39,153 bases of DNA from positions 1 through 39,153 of the IMG/VR virus record IMGVR_UViG_3300037340_000168. The stretch is one strand, 5' to 3'. The notes beneath the pieces were generated by a model that did no database searches, had not been told where the DNA came from, and was given only the letters and a program-made list of their open reading frames with translations. The DNA is from a virus. The stretch's first letter is position 1; each line of letters begins with the position of its first letter. Both the position numbers and the translations under genes were made by a program. This document shows, piece by piece, positions 1-7,631 of this stretch.

Positions 1-21
1 CGTCACTCCCGGGAAACGCTC

Positions 22-1206
22 ATGGCCGAGGCCAGCGCCACGCTCGATCTTGCCGACCGCAGGCGCGAAGCGGACGCACCGCATTCGCCGGTGGTGCAGT
101 TTGCCGCGAGCAATCCGTTGCGGCTGGATGCCGGCGTCGATTTCGCCCCGTGGCAGATCGCCTACCAGACTTACGGCACGCTCAATGCCGGGCGCACCAA
201 CGCGGTGCTGGTCTGCCACGCGCTCACCGGCGACCAGCACGTGCTCAATACCCATCCGGTGACCGGCAAGCCGGGCTGGTGGGAAACCATGATCGGCCCC
301 GGCCTGCCGATCGACACCGAGCGCTTTTTCGTCATCTGCCCCAACGTCGTCGGCGGCTGCATGGGCTCGTCCGGTCCGGCCTCGATCAATCCGGCGACCG
401 GCATGCCGTGGGGCCTCGATTTTCCCGTCATCACCGTGCGCGACATGGTGCGCGCGCAGGCGATGCTGCTCGATCATCTCGGCATCGATTCGCTGTTCGC
501 GGTGGCCGGCGGCTCGATGGGCGGCATGCAGGTGCTGCAATGGGCGGCGAGCTATCCGCACCGCGTGTTCGCGGCGCTGCCGATCGCGGCTTCGACCCGG
601 CATTCGGCGCAGAATATCGCCTTCCACGAGGTCGGCCGCCAGGCGGTGATGGCCGATCCGGACTGGCGCGGCGGCCGCTATTTCGCCGAAGGCATCAATC
701 CGCGGCGCGGGCTCGCGGTGGCGCGCATGGGCGCGCACATTACCTACCTCTCCGACGCGGCGCTGCACCGCAAATTCGGCCGCCGCTTCCAGGACCGCGA
801 CAATCCGACGTTCTCGTTCGATGCCGACTTTCAAGTCGAGTCCTATCTGCGGCACCAGGGCATTACTTTCGTCGAGCGGTTCGACGCCAATTCCTATCTC
901 TATCTGACCCGGGCGATGGACTATTTCGATCTTGCCGCCGACTACGACGGCGTCGTTGCCAATGCGTTTCGCGGCGCCCCGACGCGGTTTTGCGTCATCT
1001 CGTTCACCAGCGACTGGCTATTCCCGACCTCGGAATCGCGCGCCATCGTGCACGCGCTCAATGCCGCGGGCGCGCGGGTGTCGTTTGCCGAGATCACCAC
1101 CGACAAGGGCCACGACGCCTTCCTGCTCGACGAGCCGGAATTGTTCACTATCGTGCGCGGCTTCCTCAAAGGCGCCGCCAAGGCACGCGGCTTGAGTACG
1201 GAGTAA
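22..1206 (+). CDS. metX: Homoserine O-acyltransferase (MetX family)
   Basis: This cytoplasmic enzyme acylates the hydroxyl of L-homoserine (acetyl-CoA or succinyl-CoA as donor), the first committed step of methionine synthesis. The 394-aa protein has the full length of the family and an alpha/beta-hydrolase fold. The nucleophile elbow AGGSMGGMQ puts the catalytic Ser at residue 165, Asp331 lies in SFTSDWLFP and His364 in KGHDAF, completing the triad. The early motif HALTGDQHV is also typical. The ATG at 22 is the first start in frame and gives a normal N-terminus. The gene ends 2 bp before metW, a pairing common in alpha- and betaproteobacteria, so the two are presumably co-transcribed. The acyl donor cannot be decided by eye, because members of this family include both acetyl- and succinyltransferases. 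Confidence 0.96.
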   Translation: MAEASATLDLADRRREADAPHSPVVQFAASNPLRLDAGVDFAPWQIAYQTYGTLNAGRTNAVLVCHALTGDQHVLNTHPVTGKPGWWETMIGPGLPIDTERFFVICPNVVGGCMGSSGPASINPATGMPWGLDFPVITVRDMVRAQAMLLDHLGIDSLFAVAGGSMGGMQVLQWAASYPHRVFAALPIAASTRHSAQNIAFHEVGRQAVMADPDWRGGRYFAEGINPRRGLAVARMGAHITYLSDAALHRKFGRRFQDRDNPTFSFDADFQVESYLRHQGITFVERFDANSYLYLTRAMDYFDLAADYDGVVANAFRGAPTRFCVISFTSDWLFPTSESRAIVHALNAAGARVSFAEITTDKGHDAFLLDEPELFTIVRGFLKGAAKARGLSTE

Positions 1207-1208
1207 CG

Positions 1209-1868
1209 ATGCTGTCGCGCCTCAATCACGATTTGACTATGGCCGAGGCGGCACGCGGGCCGGGCGGCTCGCGCGTCGACTTGCTCGCGGTCGCCGACAT
1301 GGTGGAGCGCGGCGCGCGGGTGCTCGACGTCGGCTGCGGCGACGGCGAGCTGCTGCGTTTGCTGGAAACGCGCGGGGTCGACGGCCGCGGCATCGAACTG
1401 TCGCGCGAGGGCGTCAACGAATGCGTCGCCAAGGGTCTTGCGGTGGTGCAGGGCGACGCCGACACCGACCTCGCCAATTATCCCGACGACGCCTTCGACT
1501 TCGTCATCCTGTCGCAGACGCTGCAAGCCACCCGCCAGCCGCGCGTCGTGCTCGAGCACATGCTGCGCATCGGCCGCCACGGCATTGTGTCGTTCCCGAA
1601 TTTCGGCCACTGGAAGATACGGCTGCAGGTCGCGCTCGGCGGCCACATGCCGCAGACCGACAATCTGCCCTATGCGTGGTGGGAGACGCCGAATATCCAC
1701 TTCTGCAGCATCAAGGATTTCCGCGCGCTCTGCCGCGTCGCCGGCGCCAAGATGGAACAGGCGGTGGCGCTCAATGCCTGGGGCCGGCGGATGCGGCTGA
1801 AAATGCCGTGGTGGTTCTGGAATCTGTTCGGCGAACAGGCGGTGTTCTTGCTCAGCCGGCGGGGATAG
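1209..1868 (+). CDS. metW: Methionine biosynthesis protein MetW
   Basis: A 219-aa SAM-dependent-methyltransferase-like protein that normally partners MetX and is needed for full homoserine acyltransferase activity. Motif I is VLDVGCGDGELL (residues about 38-49), and a downstream acidic strand, DAFDFVILSQTLQ, follows as in the MetW family. The ATG starts 2 bp after the metX stop, so translation is probably coupled. It is the last chromosomal protein gene before the tRNA. No disruption is visible. A methyl-transfer activity is not established for this family, so the role here is taken from the conserved metX-metW pairing. Confidence 0.95.
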   Translation: MLSRLNHDLTMAEAARGPGGSRVDLLAVADMVERGARVLDVGCGDGELLRLLETRGVDGRGIELSREGVNECVAKGLAVVQGDADTDLANYPDDAFDFVILSQTLQATRQPRVVLEHMLRIGRHGIVSFPNFGHWKIRLQVALGGHMPQTDNLPYAWWETPNIHFCSIKDFRALCRVAGAKMEQAVALNAWGRRMRLKMPWWFWNLFGEQAVFLLSRRG

Positions 1869-1930
1869 GGCGCTTCTGCTACTATAATGTCATCGTCGCC
1901 ACGTTCCGCCACGCCGAGCGTGGCCGGTAC

Positions 1931-2006
1931 GGGCCCGTAGCTCAATGGTCAGAGCTAGCGGCTCATAACCGCTTGGTTGGAGGTTCGAGTCCTCCCGGGC
2001 CCACCA
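1931..2006 (+). tRNA. tRNA with anticodon CAT (tRNA-Ile2 or elongator tRNA-Met)
   Basis: A complete 76-nt cloverleaf is readable. Acceptor stem GGGCCCG pairs with CGGGCCC, D stem GCTC/GAGC, anticodon stem AGCGG/CCGCT with loop CTCATAA (anticodon 1964-1966), five-base variable region, T stem GGAGG/CCTCC with loop TTCGAGT, discriminator A and encoded CCA. The CGCTTGGT segment after the anticodon loop resembles lysidine-modified tRNA-Ile2, but elongator tRNA-Met is possible. Its 3' end is the insertion site of the adjoining element, whose attL copy regenerates an intact tRNA. Confidence 0.95.
1992..2006 (+). repeat. attL core (15 bp, tRNA 3' end)
   Basis: CTCCCGGGCCCACCA forms the 3' part of the T stem, the acceptor strand and CCA of the tRNA. 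The same 15 bases recur in direct orientation at 21544-21558, and the flanking bases differ on both sides. The integrase stop codon is 22 bp away, the usual arrangement for tyrosine-integrase elements in tRNA genes. Confidence 0.88.
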
Positions 2007-2028
2007 AACCAAAAATAAGTTGCTGGAT

Positions 2029-3117
2029 TCATGACGCTTTCTCCTTTGCGGCCCTCACCGGACTTGAGGTGAGGGCATAAACGTTCACGTCGCGTTCCGA
2101 CATCAATTTGCTCGCCGCGCCGAGCGCAAGCTTAGCGCGGTTTGCCTTGCGCGTGTAGAGCGACGCCATGTGACCACCGCGCCATCCAAAGAGCGCCTCG
2201 AGCTCCGCCTCAGTCGCCCCGTTGTCGGCCGCGCGCGTGGCGCCGGCCTTACGCAGCCCATGTGCGGAGCCCGGAACGCCGGCTGCCCGGCACGCTTCGC
2301 GGAACCAATTGCCGAAAGCTTCCTTCGTCATCGGGCGCCCGCCAACGCCCGCAATGAAAGTTAGCTGCCCGATCGGCGACGCCTCGATCGAGGCCTGAAG
2401 CGGCGGCAGAATGGGAATGGTCACCGTCTCGCCGGTCTTTTCCGTCCGGATGGTCGCCACGCCGTTCTTGACGTGCGGGCGGCCAAGCCGCACCGCGTCG
2501 CCGCGGCGCAAGCCGGTATAGAGCAACACGTCGTAAGCCAAACGCTCGCGCGTACCGATCGGCCACCGCGCTTCGTAGGCGGCGCACCACTCGTCCGGCC
2601 ACGGCGTATGGCCTTCGGTCGCCGGCCGGATCGTCTTAAGCTCTCGCGTGGGATCCTTTTCGACGTGTTCCGCCTTGACCGCCCATTGAAACAGCCCGCG
2701 CATGGTTTGTAGAAAATGCCGCGCCGCGTGGGCGCGATCGGCGCGGCGCGCGATGCCCTTTTCGATCGCCGCATGGTCAACGCGCGATAGCAATTCAGCG
2801 CCGGCCGTTTTCAAGATGGATCGCAAGATGCCCTCGCGCTGGCGACGCGTCGCATTCGACAACTTCGCCCAGGCCGCGCATTCGCGATACCGCTCGATCA
2901 GCCAGCCGAGCGTCCGGGCATTGAACTTTGCCTCGCCCGAAACCGGCGTGCCGGCAACGGCGGCCTTATAGGCAGCGAGAAATTCCGGGCTGCCGTAATC
3001 GCCGAGGATGCGGGTGCGCGGCCCCTTGCCGACGCGCACATACCAGACGGCTCTCCCGTGCTGGGTCACTTGCCGTTGCAAATGGGGAGGCCGCGGCCGT
3101 GGCATGGCGTCTATCAC
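2029..3117 (-). CDS. Tyrosine-type site-specific integrase
   Basis: A 362-aa phage-type integrase expected to recombine attP with the tRNA 3' end. The C-terminal catalytic domain shows the expected residues: first Arg in YTGLRRGD (about 204), HGLR (His286, Arg289), a second His in GWRGGH (316) and the nucleophile Tyr321 in SLYTRK. The N-terminal part (about 60-160) fits a SAM-like core-binding domain. I chose the GTG at 3117 because AAGGAG lies 8 bases upstream (3126-3131) and it overlaps the preceding stop; an internal ATG at 3105 is the alternative. It is the last gene of the terminase operon, so it may be transcribed with late genes as well as from a local promoter. Confidence 0.93.
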   Translation of the reverse strand: MIDAMPRPRPPHLQRQVTQHGRAVWYVRVGKGPRTRILGDYGSPEFLAAYKAAVAGTPVSGEAKFNARTLGWLIERYRECAAWAKLSNATRRQREGILRSILKTAGAELLSRVDHAAIEKGIARRADRAHAARHFLQTMRGLFQWAVKAEHVEKDPTRELKTIRPATEGHTPWPDEWCAAYEARWPIGTRERLAYDVLLYTGLRRGDAVRLGRPHVKNGVATIRTEKTGETVTIPILPPLQASIEASPIGQLTFIAGVGGRPMTKEAFGNWFREACRAAGVPGSAHGLRKAGATRAADNGATEAELEALFGWRGGHMASLYTRKANRAKLALGAASKLMSERDVNVYALTSSPVRAAKEKAS

Positions 3118-3293
3118 AAGACGATCTCCTTGCCCGATTCAAGAGGTTTTTCGGCGACCCCCGACGGCGCAATGCGAATTATGATCGAAGTCCCGCCCAC
3201 CCGCAGCTCGACCTCTGCGGCTCCCGCCTGCTTCGCCGCGCGTATGACGCGGGCGACGTCGGCCTGAGTGACAGTGGCGGGGCGGCGCGGCAT
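3114..3293 (-). CDS. Small phage protein of unknown function (59 aa)
   Basis: A 59-aa protein starting MPRRPATVTQADVARVIRAA. It has a predicted helix (QADVARVIRAAKQAGA) followed by strands in AEVELRVGGTSIIIRI. It lies between the deoxyribosyltransferase-like gene, whose stop is at 3295, and the integrase, with which it overlaps by four bases (GTGA). I recall similar short proteins beside integrases in rhizobial prophages, but I know no function. Its position directly before int would suit a recombination accessory protein; that is inference only. Confidence 0.75.
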   Translation of the reverse strand: MPRRPATVTQADVARVIRAAKQAGAAEVELRVGGTSIIIRIAPSGVAEKPLESGKEIVL

Positions 3294-3294
3294 C

Positions 3295-4026
3295 CTAGTC
3301 TCGTTTTGCGGCTGCCGGCGCGGGCTCGACCGCGCGGCACTTGAAATGCGCGGCGCAGCTCGCGATTGCCTGCTCGACCGATACCGACAACGAAGAGAAA
3401 TTTCCGGCGATGACGGCATATTCGACCATGTCGAAATTCTCGACGAGGTCGCAGCAGAATCGCTCGTCGTACCAGTGACCGTCCACGTCGGCCGCGTCGC
3501 CGCACCAAACACGGTCCTGCAGGAGCTGCGGGCGCCGGCCGACTTTTGCTCCCGGATAGGCCGGATAGGTCGCCGTCGTCCAAGCAAAGATCGGCAAGTC
3601 GAGCATCGCCGCAATGCCCATTTCAAAGGCGACCATCGGATTGAGGTGCGGCCCCCGGAAAGGCGATATTTCGGCGACCATGGCGATCGAGGACGGGATT
3701 TTCACGAACGGGCTTTTCGCCAGCATTTTGCGAACCTCTTCGGGATCGTATTTGCCGCCCACCTTGCGAAACGATTTGAGGTTGGGAAAAAGGAAATGCT
3801 CGCTCGGCCATTCCGGCTCGAGTCCATAGCGGGCACACGCGCGGCCAACGCTCCCGCGCCATTGCTCCGCACCATCGCAGGGCACATAGCGCTGGTTGTC
3901 TGCAAAGAAGACCGTCTTGCGCGGCGCCGGTTTCTCGCGCCGAACGGGCGGCAACCTGGGATCGATGGCCCGCGCCAATGTGCCCGCGACAATCGCCAGC
4001 GCTGAAGGTGTGGATGATTGCTTCAT
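3295..4026 (-). CDS. Nucleoside 2-deoxyribosyltransferase-like protein
   Basis: A 243-aa protein whose centre (about 105-155) resembles the nucleoside 2-deoxyribosyltransferase fold: a SSIAMVAEISPF strand, then HLNPMVAFEMGIA with candidate nucleophile Glu135, then LDLPIFAWT. Enzymes of this family cleave or exchange bases on deoxynucleosides and occur in phages, perhaps for nucleotide salvage or base modification; substrate unknown here. ATG 4026 is preferred because AAAGGAG lies 8 bases upstream and it overlaps the terminase stop (ATGA). The first 22 residues (MK-S, L-IVAG-LA, acidic-P) closely match the N-terminus of the adjoining large terminase, which is not a feature of either family. 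Confidence 0.72.
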   Translation of the reverse strand: MKQSSTPSALAIVAGTLARAIDPRLPPVRREKPAPRKTVFFADNQRYVPCDGAEQWRGSVGRACARYGLEPEWPSEHFLFPNLKSFRKVGGKYDPEEVRKMLAKSPFVKIPSSIAMVAEISPFRGPHLNPMVAFEMGIAAMLDLPIFAWTTATYPAYPGAKVGRRPQLLQDRVWCGDAADVDGHWYDERFCCDLVENFDMVEYAVIAGNFSSLSVSVEQAIASCAAHFKCRAVEPAPAAAKRD

Positions 4027-6074
4027 CCCCAAACTCCTTTGTTAAGTTTCACGAGATCGTCTCCATAAAGACCGCGCGATGAAGACGGCAACGGTTCGCT
4101 TGCTCGCGGCGTTGCCGCTTCCTCGATCGGCGCGCCGCCCGCGGCTGCCGCCGGCGCCTGGAATTGTTTCGGCGTGAACAGGTCGGGCGCCTGCATGTCC
4201 GCCGGCAGGCCGCGCTCGCGGGCGCGCATCGCCCAGTCGTCCGCGGTGAAGCTGGTGAAGTAGGCATGGGCGCCGGCGAGATTGAGGACGCGGCAATCGA
4301 GAAAGTGATTGTCGCGATGCGAGCGGTTCTTCCAGATCTTGCGCGGCCGGCCGCGGAACGGTTCCTCGTCGAGATATTCGGCCGTGATCTGCTTGAAGTA
4401 ATTCTCGTCGAGGAACAGGCCGAAGTGACAGAAGCCGGGAGGATAGAGCAGCGCCGAGCCCTGCACGATCGGCGTGAGCGCGGCATAGGTGTAGAACTTC
4501 GATTTCAGCGGCCAGGTGCCGACGCCGCGCAATTTTGCGCCGCCTTTGATCTTCTTGCCGCGATAATCGACGTCCTGATCGGTCGCTATGCCCAATGGCA
4601 CCTTGGCCCAGCCGTCGCGGCCTTGCGTCGCCTTGGTGCCGGGATGCCGGCGCGTCCATTCGTAGACGACGTCGGTGCGATAATTGGCGTCGACCAGGAA
4701 TTCGTCGAGCCTGAACCGATGCCCATATTGGTCCGGCCATTCGCGGGCGTAGAACTTGGTCAGTTCGGCGAAGGCGCCGTCGTCCACCATCGTGGTGTCG
4801 CCGTCGAGATAGTCGGCGAAGATGGTCCAGCTTTGCTGATCCGGACCCCAGGCGACGACTTCGACATAGATGCCGCGCATCTGCACGTCGCAGCCGCAGG
4901 TGAGTAACAGCGCGCCGGGCGGGACATGTGCTTGCGCGTAACCCTCGCGGCGCTGGAACAGCATCTCGTGGTCGGGCGCATCGCCGGACATATCGAACGG
5001 CAGGCCAAGGGTGAGATTCCAGAATGCCTTGAGCTTGGTCGGATCGTCGGCGGCAGCGACGAAGTCTTTCGCGATGGCATCCCATGTTGAGAACGGCGCC
5101 GAGATTTCGTCGAAGTGATAGCTCGGATATTTGCCTGGCCCCTCCGCAGTGGCACGCCATTCGCCGGTGCGATAGACGGCGATTTTCTGGTGACCCTCGA
5201 TGATGCCGCCGCAGCATTGCGTGACGTAGTGTGCGTTGTGCGGATAGGTCTTGTTGAACTTGAGACCCCAGGTCTTGGTATCGTAGGGAGCATTCCAGGC
5301 GAGCACGATGCGCGACTGACAGTGCGGACACTCTACGTGCCAGCGGCGCTGATCGCCGGCCTGGAATTTCTCGTCGATCTTTGAGGCGCCCTCAACGGTC
5401 GGCGTCGAGATGTAGGCGCGGCACCATGTGCCCGACACGACAAAGCTCTTTTGGCCGCGCGCAATCAAAGTCAGCGGGTCGCCCTGGCCTTCGAGATCGT
5501 CTTCGTATTCGTCGACCTCATCGCAAAAAACTTTCTTAAGCGTGAGCATACGCAACTGCGAGGGCGACGATGCCAGCAGCAACGACAGCGAGCCGCGCCA
5601 GAACTTTTTCTCGTAAGTGGTTGAGCCGTGGGCCGAGCGCGACGTCTGCGGATAAACCTTGCCGCCGCGGCCGTTTTTGCCGCCGAGAGGCTCGGTCATC
5701 TCAATCATACGGCCGAGCTTGATCGAGTTGAACTTGGTGAGTGCCGACTCGGTCGGCTGCACCACAGCCATGTCGCAGGGGTCGTGGTCGATCGAGTAAG
5801 CGACAGCGCAGAGCAACATGGTGGTGAAGGCGGTTTGACCTGACTTCATCACGGCGAGCTCATTGCATGGCACATCGGGGCCGAGCAGATCGAGCGGCTC
5901 GACGATATGCGGCGTGCGCGTGAGATCGATTTTTTGTCCTGCATATTCGCCGTCCGGCAACACGATGTTTTCCGCCGCCCATGCCGAAGGCGCCATCGGC
6001 GTGGACGGTTCCAGCATCGTCGCCAGCGCGCCGGCGACGATCGTGAGCAACGAATGCGGCAGCGAGATTTTCAC
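4023..6074 (-). CDS. Phage terminase large subunit, GpA (lambda) type
   Basis: A 683-aa packaging motor and nuclease, close in size to lambda gpA. The ATPase domain has a GpA-style variant Walker A, MKSGQTAFTT (76-85), and Walker B VFCDEVDEY (Asp185, Glu186). A CPHC pair at 249-252 and CC near 288 suggest the zinc-binding segment seen in GpA relatives. The nuclease part begins around GCDVQMRGIYVEVVAWG (about 401) with its first metal-binding Asp. It starts at GTG 6074, overlapping the small-terminase stop by four bases. The reading frame is intact with all key motifs, so the enzyme may be functional even though the element lacks capsid genes. The type implies cos-site cutting. Confidence 0.93.
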   Translation of the reverse strand: MKISLPHSLLTIVAGALATMLEPSTPMAPSAWAAENIVLPDGEYAGQKIDLTRTPHIVEPLDLLGPDVPCNELAVMKSGQTAFTTMLLCAVAYSIDHDPCDMAVVQPTESALTKFNSIKLGRMIEMTEPLGGKNGRGGKVYPQTSRSAHGSTTYEKKFWRGSLSLLLASSPSQLRMLTLKKVFCDEVDEYEDDLEGQGDPLTLIARGQKSFVVSGTWCRAYISTPTVEGASKIDEKFQAGDQRRWHVECPHCQSRIVLAWNAPYDTKTWGLKFNKTYPHNAHYVTQCCGGIIEGHQKIAVYRTGEWRATAEGPGKYPSYHFDEISAPFSTWDAIAKDFVAAADDPTKLKAFWNLTLGLPFDMSGDAPDHEMLFQRREGYAQAHVPPGALLLTCGCDVQMRGIYVEVVAWGPDQQSWTIFADYLDGDTTMVDDGAFAELTKFYAREWPDQYGHRFRLDEFLVDANYRTDVVYEWTRRHPGTKATQGRDGWAKVPLGIATDQDVDYRGKKIKGGAKLRGVGTWPLKSKFYTYAALTPIVQGSALLYPPGFCHFGLFLDENYFKQITAEYLDEEPFRGRPRKIWKNRSHRDNHFLDCRVLNLAGAHAYFTSFTADDWAMRARERGLPADMQAPDLFTPKQFQAPAAAAGGAPIEEAATPRASEPLPSSSRGLYGDDLVKLNKGVWG

Positions 6075-6727
6075 GGCTGCTCCTCGCCCGGCGTTCCTAT
6101 GTCGACGTCTACTCCACTCGCGTCGCTTTCCTTGCCGATAGTTTCGAGATTGCGCAGCGCTTGCGAGATCGCCGTCAAAAGCTTGAACGTTGCGTCTTTC
6201 AGGACCGTGCGGACGCCAGGCGTGCCGTCCTTCGCGGCAGCGGCTGCGATCTCGTCGGCGCGCAGCACGAGCACGTCGACCGCGCCGCGGCAGGCGCCTG
6301 CGATTTTCTCGATGACGGTTTTCACGTCGCCGACGGCCACGAGCTGCTTGGTGCGCTCGCCATAGTCGAGCTGCTTGATCGCCGCCTCGTATTGCAGCTT
6401 GCGCCGCTGCGCTTCCGAGTAGCCAGGCGGTGCGGACGGCACGCCGCTTTCCTCACCGGCAGCATTTTGCGCGCGGGTCGCAGCGGCTTGCTGCCGGGAA
6501 AAATCCGTGGTCTCGCCGATCGCCAGATCGTACTCGACCAGATTGACCAGCCGCGTCTTGCCGGGACCTGGCCGCGTTCGCAGCAAGCCGTCGCCTTCGA
6601 GCTTGTTGACCTTTTCCCAGATTGTCGTCCGCTCAACGCCCTTGAGCCGCGCAATCTCCGCGATCGAATACCACGACCCGGCATCGGCGGCGGCTTCCTC
6701 TTCGGTCTCGTGGTCGGGTGTGTTCAT
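6071..6727 (-). CDS. Phage terminase small subunit, Nu1-like
   Basis: A 218-aa protein with an N-terminal winged helix-turn-helix (about 19-70: YSIAEIARLKGVERTTIWEKV, then a wing with RPGPGKTR) and a helical segment YSEAQRRKLQYEAAIKQ (about 104-120), typical of Nu1-like DNA-packaging proteins. It should bind the cos region and assemble with the large subunit. ATG 6727 is the first start. The repeats at 6741-6768, immediately upstream, are candidate binding sites. It is the first gene of a five-gene overlapping operon: terS, terL, deoxyribosyltransferase-like, 59-aa protein, int. Confidence 0.85.
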   Translation of the reverse strand: MNTPDHETEEEAAADAGSWYSIAEIARLKGVERTTIWEKVNKLEGDGLLRTRPGPGKTRLVNLVEYDLAIGETTDFSRQQAAATRAQNAAGEESGVPSAPPGYSEAQRRKLQYEAAIKQLDYGERTKQLVAVGDVKTVIEKIAGACRGAVDVLVLRADEIAAAAAKDGTPGVRTVLKDATFKLLTAISQALRNLETIGKESDASGVDVDIGTPGEEQP

Positions 6728-6734
6728 TGGGTCC

Positions 6735-6901
6735 GCGTGAGTCAGGTCGAGTCAGGCTGTCAGGTCAATTTTTGCATGATGCAACTGGCGTTTTTTCGGG
6801 CTGCTGCGCTGCCGCGAGGTAGGGGGGCGGGGGGAAGGACCCGTGACCCCTGGGGGAGGGGGTCCCTCCCCAGGGGGTCGACCTCTGGGGGTATAGCGAT
6901 C
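6735..6901 (-). promoter_or_regulatory. cos-like packaging module, copy 1
   Basis: The module lies just upstream of the small-terminase gene, where lambda-type phages carry cos. It holds GTCAGG repeats at 6741, 6751 and 6759, an AT-rich run, GGGCTGCTGCGC, AGGACCC at 6836-6842 (GGGTCCT on the minus strand, identical to lambda cosQ as I remember it), a perfect GC-rich inverted repeat around 6844-6880 (arms GACCCCTGGGG and complement), and ATAGCGATC at 6893-6901. The same parts at nearly the same spacings recur at 20787-20962 and 38966-39127. A cos function is inferred from terminase type, position and the cosQ match; a conserved promoter module is the alternative. Confidence 0.6.
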
Positions 6902-7111
6902 GGCGAGCGCGGCGAGCGGTCGGCTCGCGGCTGCGGCGCGGCGGCAGCCGAGCAGGGCGGGGCATTGCCCGCTCGGCATTGACTGTCTCGCGGGAGGATT
7001 GCTGGCCAGCACCGTCGAGGCATCGGCAGCGGCGCGACACGGCCGACACAGGACAGTTCCCTTACGAAAACATCGGGGACCATGGTGCGGACCGGCGGAC
7101 CGTCCGGCGCC

Positions 7112-7264
7112 GATCATTTTCCCAATTTGGCAAAACGTTCCGCTGTCGAGTTTGCATCGGCGCAGCGACCGTTTTGGCAATTTGCCAAAATGATCGCTGG
7201 TCCCGTGCGGGAAATTTGCCCGCACGGCAGCCCATGAACGTTTTCCCAAATTGGGAAAACGTTC
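7112..7264. promoter_or_regulatory. Three 29-bp palindromic operator-like sites
   Basis: Three related palindromes lie at 7112-7140, 7167-7195 and 7236-7264. The last is perfect, with 14-bp arms GAACGTTTTCCCAA around one central base; the others keep the core TTTTSCCAA-N-TTGGSAAAA with a few changes. A different perfect hairpin, CGTGCGGG with loop AAATTTG (7204-7226), sits between sites 2 and 3. Centre spacings are about 55 and 69 bp. They resemble operators or initiator binding sites for a dimeric protein. No gene overlaps them. Confidence 0.7.
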
Positions 7265-7310
7265 GCTGGGTCGCATCGCCATTTCGTCGCACATCGCCTA
7301 TTCCTATTGC

Positions 7311-7610
7311 TGCCCCAAGTGCCCCAACTCTCTCTCAATAAAAAATAGAGTTAGGGCGCATGGTTATGCCCGTGGTTATTGACGTTGCCCCATGTGCCCC
7401 AAGTGCCCCAACTCTTTCCGAGAATGTTGCCGATGTTTTTTCGGTTGCGCGAACCGCGCGAGACAGTCCGGCGCGCATATTTTCGCCTCGCGCGCGCGCG
7501 TGCGCGCGAGGGCACAAGTTGGGGCACATAGGGCACGTGGGGCGAACCATTGATTTTCCTCATCCGTTTAGCGCCCCAACTCAAAACGCAGTTGGGGCAC
7601 GTGGGGCGCG
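7311..7610. other. GCCCCAA iteron region, probable replication origin
   Basis: Repeats of the unit TGCCCCAAsTG occur in tandem and inverted clusters. There are two units at 7311-7330, three at 7384-7414, three on the opposite strand at 7517-7544, and an inverted pair at 7571-7582/7591-7610. A decayed inverted copy is near 7348-7366. AT-rich stretches lie between clusters (7334-7347, 7550-7560). A GC-rich palindrome (arms CCTCGCGCGC) lies at 7486-7511. The region directly follows the primase-helicase gene, as origins do in P4-type satellites. No credible coding sequence is seen between 6902 and 7631. Confidence 0.6.
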
Positions 7611-7631
7611 TTTTTTCTCAAAAGGGGAATT

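Noticed and set aside
150-1868. 572-codon frame running through metX into metW
   Set aside because: Its first two thirds are an out-of-frame shadow of metX; only the metW part from 1209 is real.
4042-5331. 429-codon frame overlapping the large terminase
   Set aside because: Arg-rich shadow of terL in another frame; terL motifs are intact.
6893-6901. ATAGCGATC as the CGCTAT that follows lambda cosN
   Set aside because: The order is reversed relative to GGGTCCT and the small-terminase gene, so it is not the same element; kept only as a conserved part of the repeated module.
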